Assembly (NCBI RefSeq): GCF_003286415.2
Contig: NZ_CP043450.1
Coordinates: 248,001 to 312,000, forward strand
DNA from: Mucilaginibacter rubeus
GTDB taxonomy: Bacteria > Bacteroidota > Bacteroidia > Sphingobacteriales > Sphingobacteriaceae
Direction of reading: 5' to 3'
Length of the DNA stretch: 64,000 bases
The notes below the pieces were generated by a model, which was not told the origin of the DNA, searched no databases, and saw nothing but the letters and a program-made list of their open reading frames with translations. A program made the translations under genes and the position numbers. Shown here in pieces: positions 25,915 through 36,107 of this stretch (position 1 is the first letter of the stretch; every line of letters begins with the position of its first letter).

Positions 25915-28809
25915 ATGCGTAAAACCCTGTGTATTATTATCGTTCTTGTTTTTATATCGGTTTGGCCGGCGTGGTCGGTAGATATTAAAAGTGTAGGTGT
26001 TCCCTACATTCAAAACTACACCAAGGCAACATACCAGTTTGGTAATCAAAACTGGTCGGTAACGCGCGATGAGCATGATATCATGTACTTTGGTAACGCC
26101 GAAGGTCTGCTCACCTTTGATGGCAAATACTGGCAGCAATACCACATGCCTAATGGTTTAATAGTGCGCTCGGTTAGTGCCGATGGTAAAGGCAGGGTGT
26201 ATGCCGGTGGCTACGGCGAATTTGGCTATTGGCATAACGATGGCAAGGGCATTTTAAAATATACCTCACTTATAAACCTGGTACCTAAAAAGTTTTTGCC
26301 GGTAACCGAAGAAATATGGAAAATATATTGCGATAACAATAGGGTGCTTTTCCAATCATTCGGTGCTATTTACATTTATTCGGCGGGTAAAATAGAGGTT
26401 GTAAAAACGCATGAGCCCTATTTGTTCCTTTTTAAAAGCGGTAACCGCTTTTTTGTGGAGCAGTTAACCAAAGGACTTTTTGAGCTTAAAGGCTCAAAGA
26501 CTGAATATATTGAGGGCAGCAATATTTTAGGCGCAAGTGGTGTGTTATCTATTTTACCATTTCAGCAGGGGAAATATCTCATCGGTACGGCGAAAAACGG
26601 TTTGTTTATTTATGATGGCAAAACGGTTAAACCCTGGGCAAACCAGGCTAATGATTTTTTAACAACGTATCAGTTAAATAATGGTGCCGCCATCGCCGGT
26701 AAGTATTTTGCCTATGGTACAATTTTGAATGGTATTGTGATCATTGATACAATGGGACGTGTAGTGCAGCACATCAATAAGGCCAGCGGTATGCAAAACA
26801 ATACTGTGTTGAGCCTATATACCGATGCCAGCCAAAACCTTTGGGCCGGACTGGATAACGGTATCGACAGAATTGAAGTTAACTCGCCATTGTATTTTTA
26901 TTTCGATAAAACGGGCAAATTTGGCACAGTTTATTCAAGCATCATTTTTGATAAAAAGATCTATCTCGGCACTAACCAGGGCTTGTTTTACAGCGATTGG
27001 CTGCCTGATAGCCATAACAGTCCCTTTCAAACGTTCGACTTTAAACTGATCCCAGGTTCGCAGGGGCAGGTATGGGATTTATCCTTACAGGATAACAGGT
27101 TGCTTTGCGGCCATAATGACGGAACCTACCAGGTAAACGGAGCCTCTATAAAAAAGATCTCGGATATAACAGGCGGGTGGAACATCAAGAAAATGGCACC
27201 CGATATGTTGATGCAGGGTACTTATACCGGCTTGGTGATCTACCGGAAAGACGCGGCGGGCAATTGGCAATACAGCCATAAATTGGCAGGTTTTAGTGAA
27301 CCCTCGCGCTATGTTGAACGCGATGCCAAAGGCCAGATTTGGGTGAGCCACGCTTATAAAGGCATTTATAAACTCACTTTAAGTGCCGATCAGCGCACTG
27401 TGGTATCGCATGTTTATTACGATCAAAAACATGGTTTGCCGGGCAGCTACAACATTAACGTATTTGACCTTGATAATCGCACCGTTTTCTCGTCAGATTC
27501 GGGTTTTTATGTGTATGACGATATTACCGACCGTTTTTATAAATACCAGCAGCTTAACAGTAAGCTGGGCACATTTGCAACCTCGAGCAAAATCATTAAG
27601 GCCATAGGAAAAAAATACTGGTTTATTAACCAGGGCAGGGTAGGTCTGGCCGATATGTCTGTTACCGGGAAGCTAACTATCGATACCAACAGGTTTTCTA
27701 TCCTCAACGGGCAAATGGTACAGCATTATGAAACCATCAACCGCATTAATAACTCAACTTATTTGATAAGTGTTGATGACGGGTTTGTGATACTGAATGA
27801 TGCCGATGCCCAACTGCCCAATATGGTCAAAATACCCAATGTGCTCATCCGCAGGATAGAGAATGTTACAGATAAGGTATCATTAATAAGTGAAGCCGCC
27901 GAGGATAGCAATAACATTGAAATACCTTATGCCGAAAATAACATCCGCATAAGTTACTCTTTGCCCTATTACACGCAAGCCAAAATCAGGTTTCAGTATT
28001 ACTTGGAAGGCTACTCACATCAATGGAGCGAATGGGCGCCGCAAAGCCAGAAGGAGTTTACCAACCTTAACCAGGGCACCTATAATTTCAAGGTGCGGGC
28101 TAAGATCAATGATCAGTATCAGTCGGCTGTTTCAACAATAACCTTTACGGTATTGCCGCCATGGTATGCCGGTAAAATAGCCATGGTGTTTTATGTTCTG
28201 CTGGCTGTATTGTTGTTTTATGTGATCAGGTATTACTACGGGCTTAAATTGAAAAAACATCAGCAGCAGATTCAGCAAAAACTACAGAAAGAGAAAGAAG
28301 AGTTTTTGAAACAGGAGGCTATAGCTAATGAGCAGCATATCGTCAACATAAAGAACGAGCAGTTGCAGGCCGACCTGGCCAGTAAAAGTCGTGAGCTTGC
28401 CAATTCGGCTATGAACATAGTTTACAAGAATGAACTGCTGCAAAAAATAAGCGATGAGTTAACCCACCTTAAAGGAGGCGACGGTAAGAAGCTTGCCGAC
28501 GAGCAGCTGCGCCGCATACAAAAAGTGATTGACGAGGGCATGAGTGACGATCGTGACTGGAATATTTTTGAAACCAGTTTCAACGAAGCACACGAAAATT
28601 TCTTTAAAAAGCTAAAAGCGGGTCACCCGGACCTGGTGCCAAATGACCTTAAACTATGCGCGTACCTGCGCATGAATATGAATAGCAAGGAGATCGCGTC
28701 ACTGCTCAACATCTCGCTGCGCGGCGTCGAAATTCGTCGTTACAGGTTGCGCAAAAAGCTAAATCTGGAGCATGACAAGAACCTCACCGAGTTTCTCATC
28801 GAGCTTTAA
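25915..28809 (+). CDS. Membrane-anchored sensor regulator (beta-propeller, triple-tyrosine motif, C-terminal HTH)
   Basis: A 964-residue one-component regulator. After a signal peptide (about 1-22) come about 640 residues of beta-propeller-like repeats facing the periplasm. A Y_Y_Y domain follows (about 670-755; RFQYYLEGYSHQWSEW, GTYNFKVRAK), then one membrane helix (about 757-777), a long coiled coil (KKHQQQIQQKLQKEKEEF) and a C-terminal helix-turn-helix (LCAYLRMNMNSKEIASLLNI, then RGVEIRRYRLRKKL). There is no histidine kinase or receiver, unlike the hybrid HTCS regulators of polysaccharide loci. Its position directly upstream of susC/susD suggests it controls that locus. Ligand unknown. Confidence 0.85.
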   Translation: MRKTLCIIIVLVFISVWPAWSVDIKSVGVPYIQNYTKATYQFGNQNWSVTRDEHDIMYFGNAEGLLTFDGKYWQQYHMPNGLIVRSVSADGKGRVYAGGYGEFGYWHNDGKGILKYTSLINLVPKKFLPVTEEIWKIYCDNNRVLFQSFGAIYIYSAGKIEVVKTHEPYLFLFKSGNRFFVEQLTKGLFELKGSKTEYIEGSNILGASGVLSILPFQQGKYLIGTAKNGLFIYDGKTVKPWANQANDFLTTYQLNNGAAIAGKYFAYGTILNGIVIIDTMGRVVQHINKASGMQNNTVLSLYTDASQNLWAGLDNGIDRIEVNSPLYFYFDKTGKFGTVYSSIIFDKKIYLGTNQGLFYSDWLPDSHNSPFQTFDFKLIPGSQGQVWDLSLQDNRLLCGHNDGTYQVNGASIKKISDITGGWNIKKMAPDMLMQGTYTGLVIYRKDAAGNWQYSHKLAGFSEPSRYVERDAKGQIWVSHAYKGIYKLTLSADQRTVVSHVYYDQKHGLPGSYNINVFDLDNRTVFSSDSGFYVYDDITDRFYKYQQLNSKLGTFATSSKIIKAIGKKYWFINQGRVGLADMSVTGKLTIDTNRFSILNGQMVQHYETINRINNSTYLISVDDGFVILNDADAQLPNMVKIPNVLIRRIENVTDKVSLISEAAEDSNNIEIPYAENNIRISYSLPYYTQAKIRFQYYLEGYSHQWSEWAPQSQKEFTNLNQGTYNFKVRAKINDQYQSAVSTITFTVLPPWYAGKIAMVFYVLLAVLLFYVIRYYYGLKLKKHQQQIQQKLQKEKEEFLKQEAIANEQHIVNIKNEQLQADLASKSRELANSAMNIVYKNELLQKISDELTHLKGGDGKKLADEQLRRIQKVIDEGMSDDRDWNIFETSFNEAHENFFKKLKAGHPDLVPNDLKLCAYLRMNMNSKEIASLLNISLRGVEIRRYRLRKKLNLEHDKNLTEFLIEL

Positions 28810-28977
28810 CACTACATCATTACCTCTCATTGTGTCAATTTGAGGCATTGACTGCCATGCATGTTGTGTAGTAGTGTCGGTGCTTTTAACTCGCTGTTAA
28901 ATAGTTTGTTATGGTTGGTTAAAACATTTCTTGAGAAAGTATTCTTATACAGATGTATTAATGTTGAGTTACAATAT

Positions 28978-29009
28978 TTGTTAAAGGCTGATTATCTGTT
29001 CAGCTTTGC
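28978..29009 (+). promoter_or_regulatory. Promoter of the susC/susD operon
   Basis: TTG at 28978-28980, exactly 20 bp, then CAGCTTTGC at 29001-29009 (one mismatch to TAnnTTTGC). Predicted leader is about 45 nt. The preceding 170 bp (28810-28977) contains no ORF and may carry activator sites. Confidence 0.65.
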
Positions 29010-29058
29010 AAATCAATAAACCAATTATTTTTTCAATCCGTATTATTTATTAACCACT

Positions 29059-32000
29059 ATGAAAAGAATTTTTACTATTTCAGGGTTGATGTTGTTACTG
29101 TTACTTTGTTATGACGCGGCGTTTGCACAAAACGTTACAATAAAAGGTAAAATAACTGACGGCAAAACAGGCGAGGCTTTAATAGGCGTGTCTGTATCAG
29201 TTAAGGGAACAACTATAGGCACCCAAACAGATGTAAACGGAGCTTTTACACTTAAAACCCCGGGCAATGCAACTTTATCAGTAGCTTATATAGGTTATGC
29301 TACACAAGAGGTAGCCGTTAACGGGCAAACAACCATAAACGTAGCCCTTCAGCCACAAACCAACGAATTGCAGCAGGTAGTTGTTATTGGTTATGGTACC
29401 CAGCGAAAGCTTGACGTAACCGGTTCCATAGCTACGGTTAAAGGTGCCGATGTTGCCAAGCAGGCTTCACCCAACGCGTTAAGCGGTTTACAGGGTAAAG
29501 TATCAGGCGTACAAATCACCAACAGCGGTACGCCGGGTAAATCACCGGATATTACCATTCGTGGTTTAGGTACTATTTATGGTAATACTAAACCTTTGTT
29601 TGTTGTTGATGGTGTTTGGTACGATGATATCAGCTTCCTTAACCCACAGGATATCGAAAGCTTCAGCATTTTGAAAGATGCGTCAAGTACTGCTATCTAT
29701 GGTATCCGTGCAGCTAACGGTGTAGTTTTGATAGGCACCAAACGTGGTACAAAAGGCAAACCGGTTATTAATTATAATGGCTACGTAGGTTTGCAGGCTG
29801 TTACCAACCAGGTGAAAATGGCAAATGCCAGCGAATATGCTACAGCGGTAAATGAGCTTTCGGCATTAAACGGTGGCAGTCCTATATTCACCAATCCTGC
29901 ATCGTACGGTACAGGTACCGATTGGTACAAGCAAATATTGCGCAAAGCATTTACTACAAACCATGAGGCATCAATAAGCGGTGGTACCGATAAGTATACC
30001 TACAACTATTCGTTCGGTTATCTTAACCAGGATGGTATAGCAAAAACAAATAACTATCAGCGTTACACCGTTCACTTGTCAAATGATTTTAAACCGACTA
30101 AAAACGTAAAATTCGGTTATACTGCAAGTGCTTTATCTGATGTATCACGCGATGTTAACAGCGCTATTTTCCACCAGTTGTTTGGCGCCGCCCCTACATT
30201 ACCTGTACGTAAAGCTGATGGCAGCTACGGTGATCCTAATGATTACAACACCGGCGACGGTAATAACTATAACCCGCAGGCTACTATTGATTTCTTTAAC
30301 CAGAGAACAAAAAACAAGCGTTTTACTTACAATGCTTACGGTGAGGTTACCTTCCTTAAAAACTTCAAATTTAAATCAAGCTTTGGCGGTGATATCAGCC
30401 AGAATGAAGTAAGGGCATTTACACCTGAGTATATGGCCACCCTGCGTCAGCAAAGCAATAAAACCAATCTGGATATCAACCATACCGATGTACGTAACTG
30501 GATTTGGGAAAACACACTTACCTATGATGTTAAAATAAAAGATCATAAGATTACAGCTTTGGTAGGTTACAGCGCCCAGAACAACCGTACCAGGCAAATA
30601 GATGGTAAGGCCGATTATGTTCCGTATGTGAAAAACGGAAGCATCAGAAGTTCATTCCCGGATACCACCAATGTAAATTTCTTTGCAACTCCGGGCAGCC
30701 AGATCCACACTCGTGCGTTATCACAATTTGCCCGTGTTAATTACTCGTTCAGAGATAAATATTTGTTGAACGCATCTATTCGTCGTGATGGTGCTTCTCA
30801 GTTTTATGGCGATCATACTTATGGCTACTTCCCTTCGGTTGGTGCCGGCTGGGTAATTACCAACGAGGAGTTCATGAAAGATCAGAAAGTATTCAGCAAC
30901 CTGAAATTACGCGGAAGCTGGGGTAAAGTAGGTAACTCAGGCGTACCAATTAACCCAACCGTACAGGTTATAGCTACTGATCCTTACCTGACAGGTTTAT
31001 TCGGTAACCCGCTTACAACTTATCCGGGTGCAAGTATTAACTCTATAGTACCACCATCTATCGTTTGGGAAAGAACAGTGTCATCTGATTTCGGTATCGA
31101 AGGCGGATTAATTGATAACAAGTTAACTTTTGAAGCAGATTACTATAACAGGGAAACCCAGGATGCTATTTTCGCAATCCCGGTAGCCGGTTCATTGGGT
31201 ACAAACAACAGCTCATTGATAGGTAACCAGGCAAGCATCAGAAACAGGGGATGGGAGTTTTCATTAGGCTGGAGAGATAACCCGTCTAAAGATTTCAATT
31301 ACAGCGTTAGCGCTAACCTTGGTATCAACAACAATAAAGTGCTTAACGTAGTAACCGGCCAAAACCCAATTTACGATGGTGGCGAAGGTATTGCCAACGG
31401 TGCATTGGCCACCCGTACTGTGGTTGGCCAGCCAATCGGTCAGTTTTATGGTTATAAAGTAACCGGCATTTTCCAAACAACTCAGGAAGTTGCTAACTCA
31501 AAACAAAAAGGTGCAGCTCCGGGCGATTTCATTTACCAGGATACCAATAACGATGGCATATTAGATAGCCGCGACCGTGTAGCCTTGGGTAGCCCGCTGC
31601 CAAAATATAACTACGGTATCAACACATCATTCACTTATAAAAACTTCGACCTTGCGTTGGATTTTCAAGGTGTTGCCGGTGTAAGTGTTTATAATGCCAA
31701 TATCGCTTACCGTTTCGGTAACGAAAACTTCACACAAGACTTTTATCAAAACCGCTGGCACGGTGCAGGTACTTCAAATACCTACCCATCAGTAAACGTT
31801 GGTAAAACAGCCAACGCGGCGCCTAACTCATTTTATGTTGAAAGTGGTGCATACTTCAGGATGAGGAATGCGCAGTTGGGTTATACCATACCGGGCGATT
31901 TCCTGAAGAAACTGAATATTTCAAAAGTCAGGATCTATGCAAATGCGCAAAATGCTATCAACCTGTTCGGCTATAAAGGCTTCTCGCCAGAAATTGGTGG

Positions 32001-32082
32001 TGATGTAGGCAGCCGTGGTATTGATGCAAGTGTGTATCCGTTGTTTGCTACCTATAATTTTGGTGTTAACGTTACTTTTTAA
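29059..32082 (+). CDS. SusC/RagA family TonB-dependent outer membrane transporter
   Basis: A 1007-residue outer membrane importer of oligosaccharides. The signal peptide (about 1-23) ends AFAQ. A carboxypeptidase-like domain follows (about 26-105, IKGKITDGKTGEALIGVSV), then a TonB box region QQVVVIGYGTQ and a plug domain (GLQGKVSGVQI, IYGIRAANGVVLI). A 22-strand barrel runs to the C-terminal FGVNVTF. It pairs with the SusD lipoprotein 11 bp downstream. The cargo is probably a glycan fragment, given the adjacent hydrolase. Confidence 0.97.
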   Translation: MKRIFTISGLMLLLLLCYDAAFAQNVTIKGKITDGKTGEALIGVSVSVKGTTIGTQTDVNGAFTLKTPGNATLSVAYIGYATQEVAVNGQTTINVALQPQTNELQQVVVIGYGTQRKLDVTGSIATVKGADVAKQASPNALSGLQGKVSGVQITNSGTPGKSPDITIRGLGTIYGNTKPLFVVDGVWYDDISFLNPQDIESFSILKDASSTAIYGIRAANGVVLIGTKRGTKGKPVINYNGYVGLQAVTNQVKMANASEYATAVNELSALNGGSPIFTNPASYGTGTDWYKQILRKAFTTNHEASISGGTDKYTYNYSFGYLNQDGIAKTNNYQRYTVHLSNDFKPTKNVKFGYTASALSDVSRDVNSAIFHQLFGAAPTLPVRKADGSYGDPNDYNTGDGNNYNPQATIDFFNQRTKNKRFTYNAYGEVTFLKNFKFKSSFGGDISQNEVRAFTPEYMATLRQQSNKTNLDINHTDVRNWIWENTLTYDVKIKDHKITALVGYSAQNNRTRQIDGKADYVPYVKNGSIRSSFPDTTNVNFFATPGSQIHTRALSQFARVNYSFRDKYLLNASIRRDGASQFYGDHTYGYFPSVGAGWVITNEEFMKDQKVFSNLKLRGSWGKVGNSGVPINPTVQVIATDPYLTGLFGNPLTTYPGASINSIVPPSIVWERTVSSDFGIEGGLIDNKLTFEADYYNRETQDAIFAIPVAGSLGTNNSSLIGNQASIRNRGWEFSLGWRDNPSKDFNYSVSANLGINNNKVLNVVTGQNPIYDGGEGIANGALATRTVVGQPIGQFYGYKVTGIFQTTQEVANSKQKGAAPGDFIYQDTNNDGILDSRDRVALGSPLPKYNYGINTSFTYKNFDLALDFQGVAGVSVYNANIAYRFGNENFTQDFYQNRWHGAGTSNTYPSVNVGKTANAAPNSFYVESGAYFRMRNAQLGYTIPGDFLKKLNISKVRIYANAQNAINLFGYKGFSPEIGGDVGSRGIDASVYPLFATYNFGVNVTF

Positions 32083-32093
32083 TCAATATAAAG

Positions 32094-33575
32094 ATGAAAA
32101 ATAGTACAAAATATTCGCGTAAGGTCGTTGCTTTAGGTCTTATCGCTTCAATCATATCGTTCCAGAGCTGTAAAAAAAGCTTCTTAAATGTTGACCCGGC
32201 TCAAAATACCGCGGCAACCCAGTTTTTCAAAACACAAGATGATGCCACTAAAGCGGTTAGCGCCATGTATGCTAACCTGCGCGAGTGGAACAATATCGCT
32301 TTTGCGCCTATCGCTGTAGAAAGCATGGGTTCTGACGATGTGGAAAAAGGCAGTACCGCCAGCGATGCTACCTTTTTTAACGACTACCACAACTTTACCA
32401 TTACTTCGGGCGATGCTCAATTAGGTGGTTTCTGGAGAGGGCAGTATCAAACTATCAACTTTGCCAACCAAATCCTGACCAATGTTCCCGGCATCACCAT
32501 GGATGAAACCTTAAAAGCAAGATATCTGGCCGAAGCTAAATTTATCAGGGCTTATGCATATTTCAGGTTGGTTAGGGCTTTTGGCGATGTGCCATTGCGT
32601 TTAACGTTACCTAAAAGTGCGTCGGAGTACAATTTGCCACGTACTGCCAAAGCACAGGTTTGGGCAGCTATTGAAACAGATTTAAATGATGCAGCCAATG
32701 TATTGCCGCAAACCTACAGCGCTGCCGATATAGGCCATGCTACCAAGGGCGCCGCTATTGCCTTGCATGCTAAAGTTGCTATGTACCTTAAAAAATGGAC
32801 TGATGTATTAAATTACACAAACCAGGTAATGGGTATGGGCTATTCGTTGTTTCCTGACTATGAACAAATGTTCCGTACTAATCATAAAAACAACCAGGAA
32901 TCGGTATTTGAAGTACAGTGCGCTTTAATTCCTAACAATCCGGATGCTTCAAACTCACAATACTCGCAAGTACAGGGTGTACGTGGTGTTACCGGCGGTG
33001 GCTGGGGCTTTAACGTGCCAAGCGCAGGTTTAGCTGCTGCTTACGAAACCGGCGATCCACGTCGCGACGCTACTATCATTTTCAGGGGCGAAACTACGCC
33101 AGAAGGTGATAAGATCCCTGCAACAGGCGATAACCCGATGTACAACCAAAAATCATACGTTCCGTTCAGTATGTATGTTTCTGGCTTTAACGAAGGTTGT
33201 CAGCAAAACAAAATTGTACTTCGTTATGCCGATGTGTTGTTGATGAACGCTGAAGCTAATAACGAATTGGGTAACTCTGCGGCAGCGTTAATTCCGTTGG
33301 AGCAGGTTCGTGCCCGCGCCCGCGGCAGTAATGCCGCTATTTTGCCAAAGGTAACTACAACTGATCAGGCTACGCTTCGTACTGCTATATACCAGGAAAG
33401 AAGGGTTGAACTGGCTATGGAATTTGAACGTTATTTCGACGTGATCCGTCAGGGTAGGGGTACTGCAGTTTTCGGCTCACGCGGTTGGACAGCAGGCAAA
33501 AACGAAGTTTGGCCTGTGCCTCAAACCGAGATCGACCTGAGTGGTGGTGCATTAACACAAAATCCTGGTTATTAA
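32094..33575 (+). CDS. RagB/SusD family nutrient-uptake lipoprotein
   Basis: Surface glycan-binding lid of the SusCD complex, 493 residues. Signal peptide with lipidation at Cys26 (FQSCKK), then the acidic-basic SusD opening KKSFLNVDP. The N-terminal TPR-like region contains ARYLAEAKFIRAYAYFRLV, a hallmark of the family. The C-terminal SusD domain has VLLMNAEANNELG and YQERRVELAMEFERYFDVIR. It follows susC by 11 bp, forming an operon, and a terminator-like hairpin follows its stop. Confidence 0.96.
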   Translation: MKNSTKYSRKVVALGLIASIISFQSCKKSFLNVDPAQNTAATQFFKTQDDATKAVSAMYANLREWNNIAFAPIAVESMGSDDVEKGSTASDATFFNDYHNFTITSGDAQLGGFWRGQYQTINFANQILTNVPGITMDETLKARYLAEAKFIRAYAYFRLVRAFGDVPLRLTLPKSASEYNLPRTAKAQVWAAIETDLNDAANVLPQTYSAADIGHATKGAAIALHAKVAMYLKKWTDVLNYTNQVMGMGYSLFPDYEQMFRTNHKNNQESVFEVQCALIPNNPDASNSQYSQVQGVRGVTGGGWGFNVPSAGLAAAYETGDPRRDATIIFRGETTPEGDKIPATGDNPMYNQKSYVPFSMYVSGFNEGCQQNKIVLRYADVLLMNAEANNELGNSAAALIPLEQVRARARGSNAAILPKVTTTDQATLRTAIYQERRVELAMEFERYFDVIRQGRGTAVFGSRGWTAGKNEVWPVPQTEIDLSGGALTQNPGY

Positions 33576-33611
33576 TTAACCGATAACAATACACACAGTT
33601 GATTTGATTAT

Positions 33612-33652
33612 GAGGTTGCCTTGTTGGGTTTAACGGGCAACCTCTCTTTTTT
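33612..33652 (+). terminator. Terminator between susD and the glycoside hydrolase gene
   Basis: GAGGTTGCC pairs with GGCAACCTC around a 15-nt loop, followed by TCTTTTTT. It would end or partly attenuate transcription after susD. The next gene's longest open frame (from 33621) starts inside it and is therefore too long. Confidence 0.85.
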
Positions 33653-33692
33653 AATGAAAACCCTGTTTTTCATATTCAAACGCAAAAGCTTG

Positions 33693-35045
33693 ATGAAAAA
33701 ACTATTAATTACCCCGGTACTTATGTTGGCTGCCATTTGCTGCTTTGCCCAAAAAGCAGCAAAGAAATCAGAAGATGGCATTAAGCCTGTTGGTATTATT
33801 AAAAACCTGACGGATAGTGCCCTGCTTGACGTGGTGCAACGCCAAACATACCGTTATTTCTGGGATTTTGGTCACCCGGTAAGCGGCCTGGCCCGCGAGC
33901 GCAGCAATACTTCTTTTGATTATGGCAGTGAGGTAGTAACTACGGGTGGCTCTGGTTTCGGCATTATGTCGCTCATTGTGGCCGACAGCCGCAAATGGAT
34001 CACCCATGATCAGGCGGTTGACCGCATGGTGAAAATCGTTAACTTTTTATACAAGGCTGATGCTTTTCACGGTGCTTTCCCGCATTGGTTAAATGGCGAA
34101 ACCGGTAAAGTGATCCGTTTTGGCCGTAAGGATGATGGGGCGGATATTGTGGAGTCGGCTTATCTGTTTCAGGGCTTATTATGCGCCAGGCAGTACTTTA
34201 CCGCCGATGATCCCAAAGAGCGCCGCATTCGTGATGTGATTAACTGGATGTGGGGTGAAATGGAATGGAACTGGTTTACCCGCGATGGCCGTGACTATCT
34301 TTACTGGCACTGGAGCCCTAACAATGGTTGGGCCATGAACTTTCCTATCCATGGTTTTAACGAATGTTTGATCACTTATGTACTTGCCGCGTCTGCCGAG
34401 CGTTACCCGGTTGGTGCCAACGTTTATCATAATGGCTGGGCACAAAGCGATTTCTTTAAAAACGGAAGAACTTTTTATGGTTTTAAATTACCGCTGGGAT
34501 TTGATTATGGTGGTCCGCTGTTCTTTTCTCAGTACTCGTTCCTTGGCTTAAACCCTAAAGGCTTGAAAGACCAGTATGCCGACTATTGGGAGCAAAACAA
34601 AAATCACACCTTAATAAACCACGCGTACTGTGTTGATAACCCTAAAAAATTTAAAGGGTACGGCGAAAACTGCTGGGGCTTAACTGCCAGCGATAACTTT
34701 GAAGGCTACAACGCGCATTCGCCAACTAATGATCTGGGGGTTATTACACCAACGGCGGCGCTTTCGGCATTCCCTTATACGCCCGAATATTCGATGAAAG
34801 CACTGCGTCATTTTTATTATGACCTGGGCGATAAGATCTGGGGTGAATACGGTTTTACGGATGCTTTCAGCGAATCGCATAACTGGTATGCAAAGTCGTA
34901 CCTGGCTATTGACCAGGGACCCATTGTTGTGATGATTGAAAACTATCGTACAGGATTATTATGGAAACTTTTCATGAGTTGCCCCGAGGTTCAGGGCGGA
35001 TTGAAGAAGCTTGGCTTTGAGAGCCCGGCTATCGCCAAAAATTAA
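33693..35045 (+). CDS. Exported PF10091 glucoamylase-family protein (GH144-like)
   Basis: A secreted enzyme of the glucoamylase-like family PF10091, which includes GH144 endo-beta-1,2-glucanases. From the ATG at 33693 (MKKLLITPVLMLAAICCFAQ, a clear signal peptide) it has 450 residues, the usual size. Conserved features: TYRYFWDFGHPVSGLARERS, GGSGFGIM, the segment EMEWNWFTRDG, and SPTNDLGVITPTAAL. An earlier ATG at 33654 would add 13 residues before the signal peptide and is less likely. Action on beta-1,2-glucan is inferred from the family; other beta-glucans are possible. It lies in the SusC/SusD locus. Confidence 0.85.
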   Translation: MKKLLITPVLMLAAICCFAQKAAKKSEDGIKPVGIIKNLTDSALLDVVQRQTYRYFWDFGHPVSGLARERSNTSFDYGSEVVTTGGSGFGIMSLIVADSRKWITHDQAVDRMVKIVNFLYKADAFHGAFPHWLNGETGKVIRFGRKDDGADIVESAYLFQGLLCARQYFTADDPKERRIRDVINWMWGEMEWNWFTRDGRDYLYWHWSPNNGWAMNFPIHGFNECLITYVLAASAERYPVGANVYHNGWAQSDFFKNGRTFYGFKLPLGFDYGGPLFFSQYSFLGLNPKGLKDQYADYWEQNKNHTLINHAYCVDNPKKFKGYGENCWGLTASDNFEGYNAHSPTNDLGVITPTAALSAFPYTPEYSMKALRHFYYDLGDKIWGEYGFTDAFSESHNWYAKSYLAIDQGPIVVMIENYRTGLLWKLFMSCPEVQGGLKKLGFESPAIAKN

Positions 35046-35148
35046 ATCAGTATAGTTGATAAACAAAACGCGGTTAAAGCAGTTAAATTTGTTTTAAAGC
35101 AATAACCAGTGATTATATTGGTTATAAAACAAAAACGCTGTTTAGCCC

Positions 35149-35946
35149 ATGATCAAAACAATACTCGTAACAGGAATGCTAAGCTTGCTCTTAGCATTCT
35201 CTTTTTCAGCCGGAGCCCAAAATTTGACCTCGTTTGACAGGGGGAGTTATATCTATAAAGTAGATACGCTGCCATACCGCATTTTATTCCCCAAACACTT
35301 TAATCCGGGACAGAAATATCCCCTGGTGTTTGTACTGCATGGCTCGGGCGAGCGGGGGAACAATAATGAATCGCAGCTGGCTTATGGCGCTCAAAGGTTT
35401 TTGCAGGATAGCGTACGTGAAATGTATGAGTCGATCGTTGTTTTTCCGCAATGCCCGGCAAAAAGCTATTGGAGCAATGTAAAGCAGGTTACCGATTCGG
35501 CAAGCAATAAGCGTAAATTTATTTTCCAGGAAGATGCGCCGCCAACTATGGCTATGATCATGCTTATGGGCCTTGTAGAGCAATTTTTAGATAAACCCTT
35601 TGTCGATAAGCATAAGGTGTACGTAGGAGGCCTCAGCATGGGCGGAATGGGTACATTTGAGATCATTGGTCGCGAGCCTAAGGTGTTCGCAGCCGCTTTT
35701 GCTATTTGCGGAGGCGACAACACCCTAAACGCTAAAAAATACGCCAAAAAAGTTCCACTCTGGATCTTCCACGGTAATAATGACCCAGTGGTGCCGGCAG
35801 ACCATTCGCAGGTAATGGTTGATGCCATTAAAGAAGCGGGAGGTAGCCCAAGGTTCACCCTATATCCAGGCGTAGGCCATAACAGCTGGGATAATGCTTT
35901 TAAGGAACCGGATCTGCTGCACTGGCTGTTTTCCCATAGTAAGTAA
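35149..35946 (+). CDS. Exported alpha/beta-hydrolase (carboxylesterase or phospholipase type)
   Basis: A 265-residue secreted esterase-like protein with a signal peptide (cleavage near FSAGAQ). The oxyanion region is VLHGSGERGNN, the nucleophile serine lies in GGLSMGGMG (GxSxG), the acid in HGNNDPVVPADH and the histidine in GVGHNSWD. The triad is complete. The architecture is that of PF02230/prolyl-oligopeptidase-like hydrolases often found in glycan loci, where they may remove acyl groups. It follows the GH144-like gene by 103 bp containing a small hairpin (ATAACCA / TGGTTAT at 35102-35124). Substrate unknown. Confidence 0.85.
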   Translation: MIKTILVTGMLSLLLAFSFSAGAQNLTSFDRGSYIYKVDTLPYRILFPKHFNPGQKYPLVFVLHGSGERGNNNESQLAYGAQRFLQDSVREMYESIVVFPQCPAKSYWSNVKQVTDSASNKRKFIFQEDAPPTMAMIMLMGLVEQFLDKPFVDKHKVYVGGLSMGGMGTFEIIGREPKVFAAAFAICGGDNTLNAKKYAKKVPLWIFHGNNDPVVPADHSQVMVDAIKEAGGSPRFTLYPGVGHNSWDNAFKEPDLLHWLFSHSK

Positions 35947-35962
35947 TGGAAGACATAAAAAC

Positions 35963-36056
35963 TATGTCATTGCGAGGAGGAACGACGAAGCAATCGCATG
36001 CTATACAGGACGGCTGTGCTTCCGTGCGGTTGCCACGCTACGCTCGCAATGACATG
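35963..36056. repeat. GTCATTGCGAG palindromic repeat, copy C
   Basis: 94 bp, left end ATGTCATTGCGAGGAGG, right end CTCGCAATGACATG, with GAACGACGAAGCAATCGC and GCGGTTGCCACGC inside. Fifty bases from the split copy D. Confidence 0.92.
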
Positions 36057-36107
36057 GTTTTGTTTATTTTGCGGGTTTAAAGCGAACGGCGATGGTAACA
36101 TAAAAGC

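Noticed and set aside
33621..33692. Longer N-terminus for the PF10091 hydrolase
   Set aside because: It starts inside a terminator hairpin and would bury the signal peptide.
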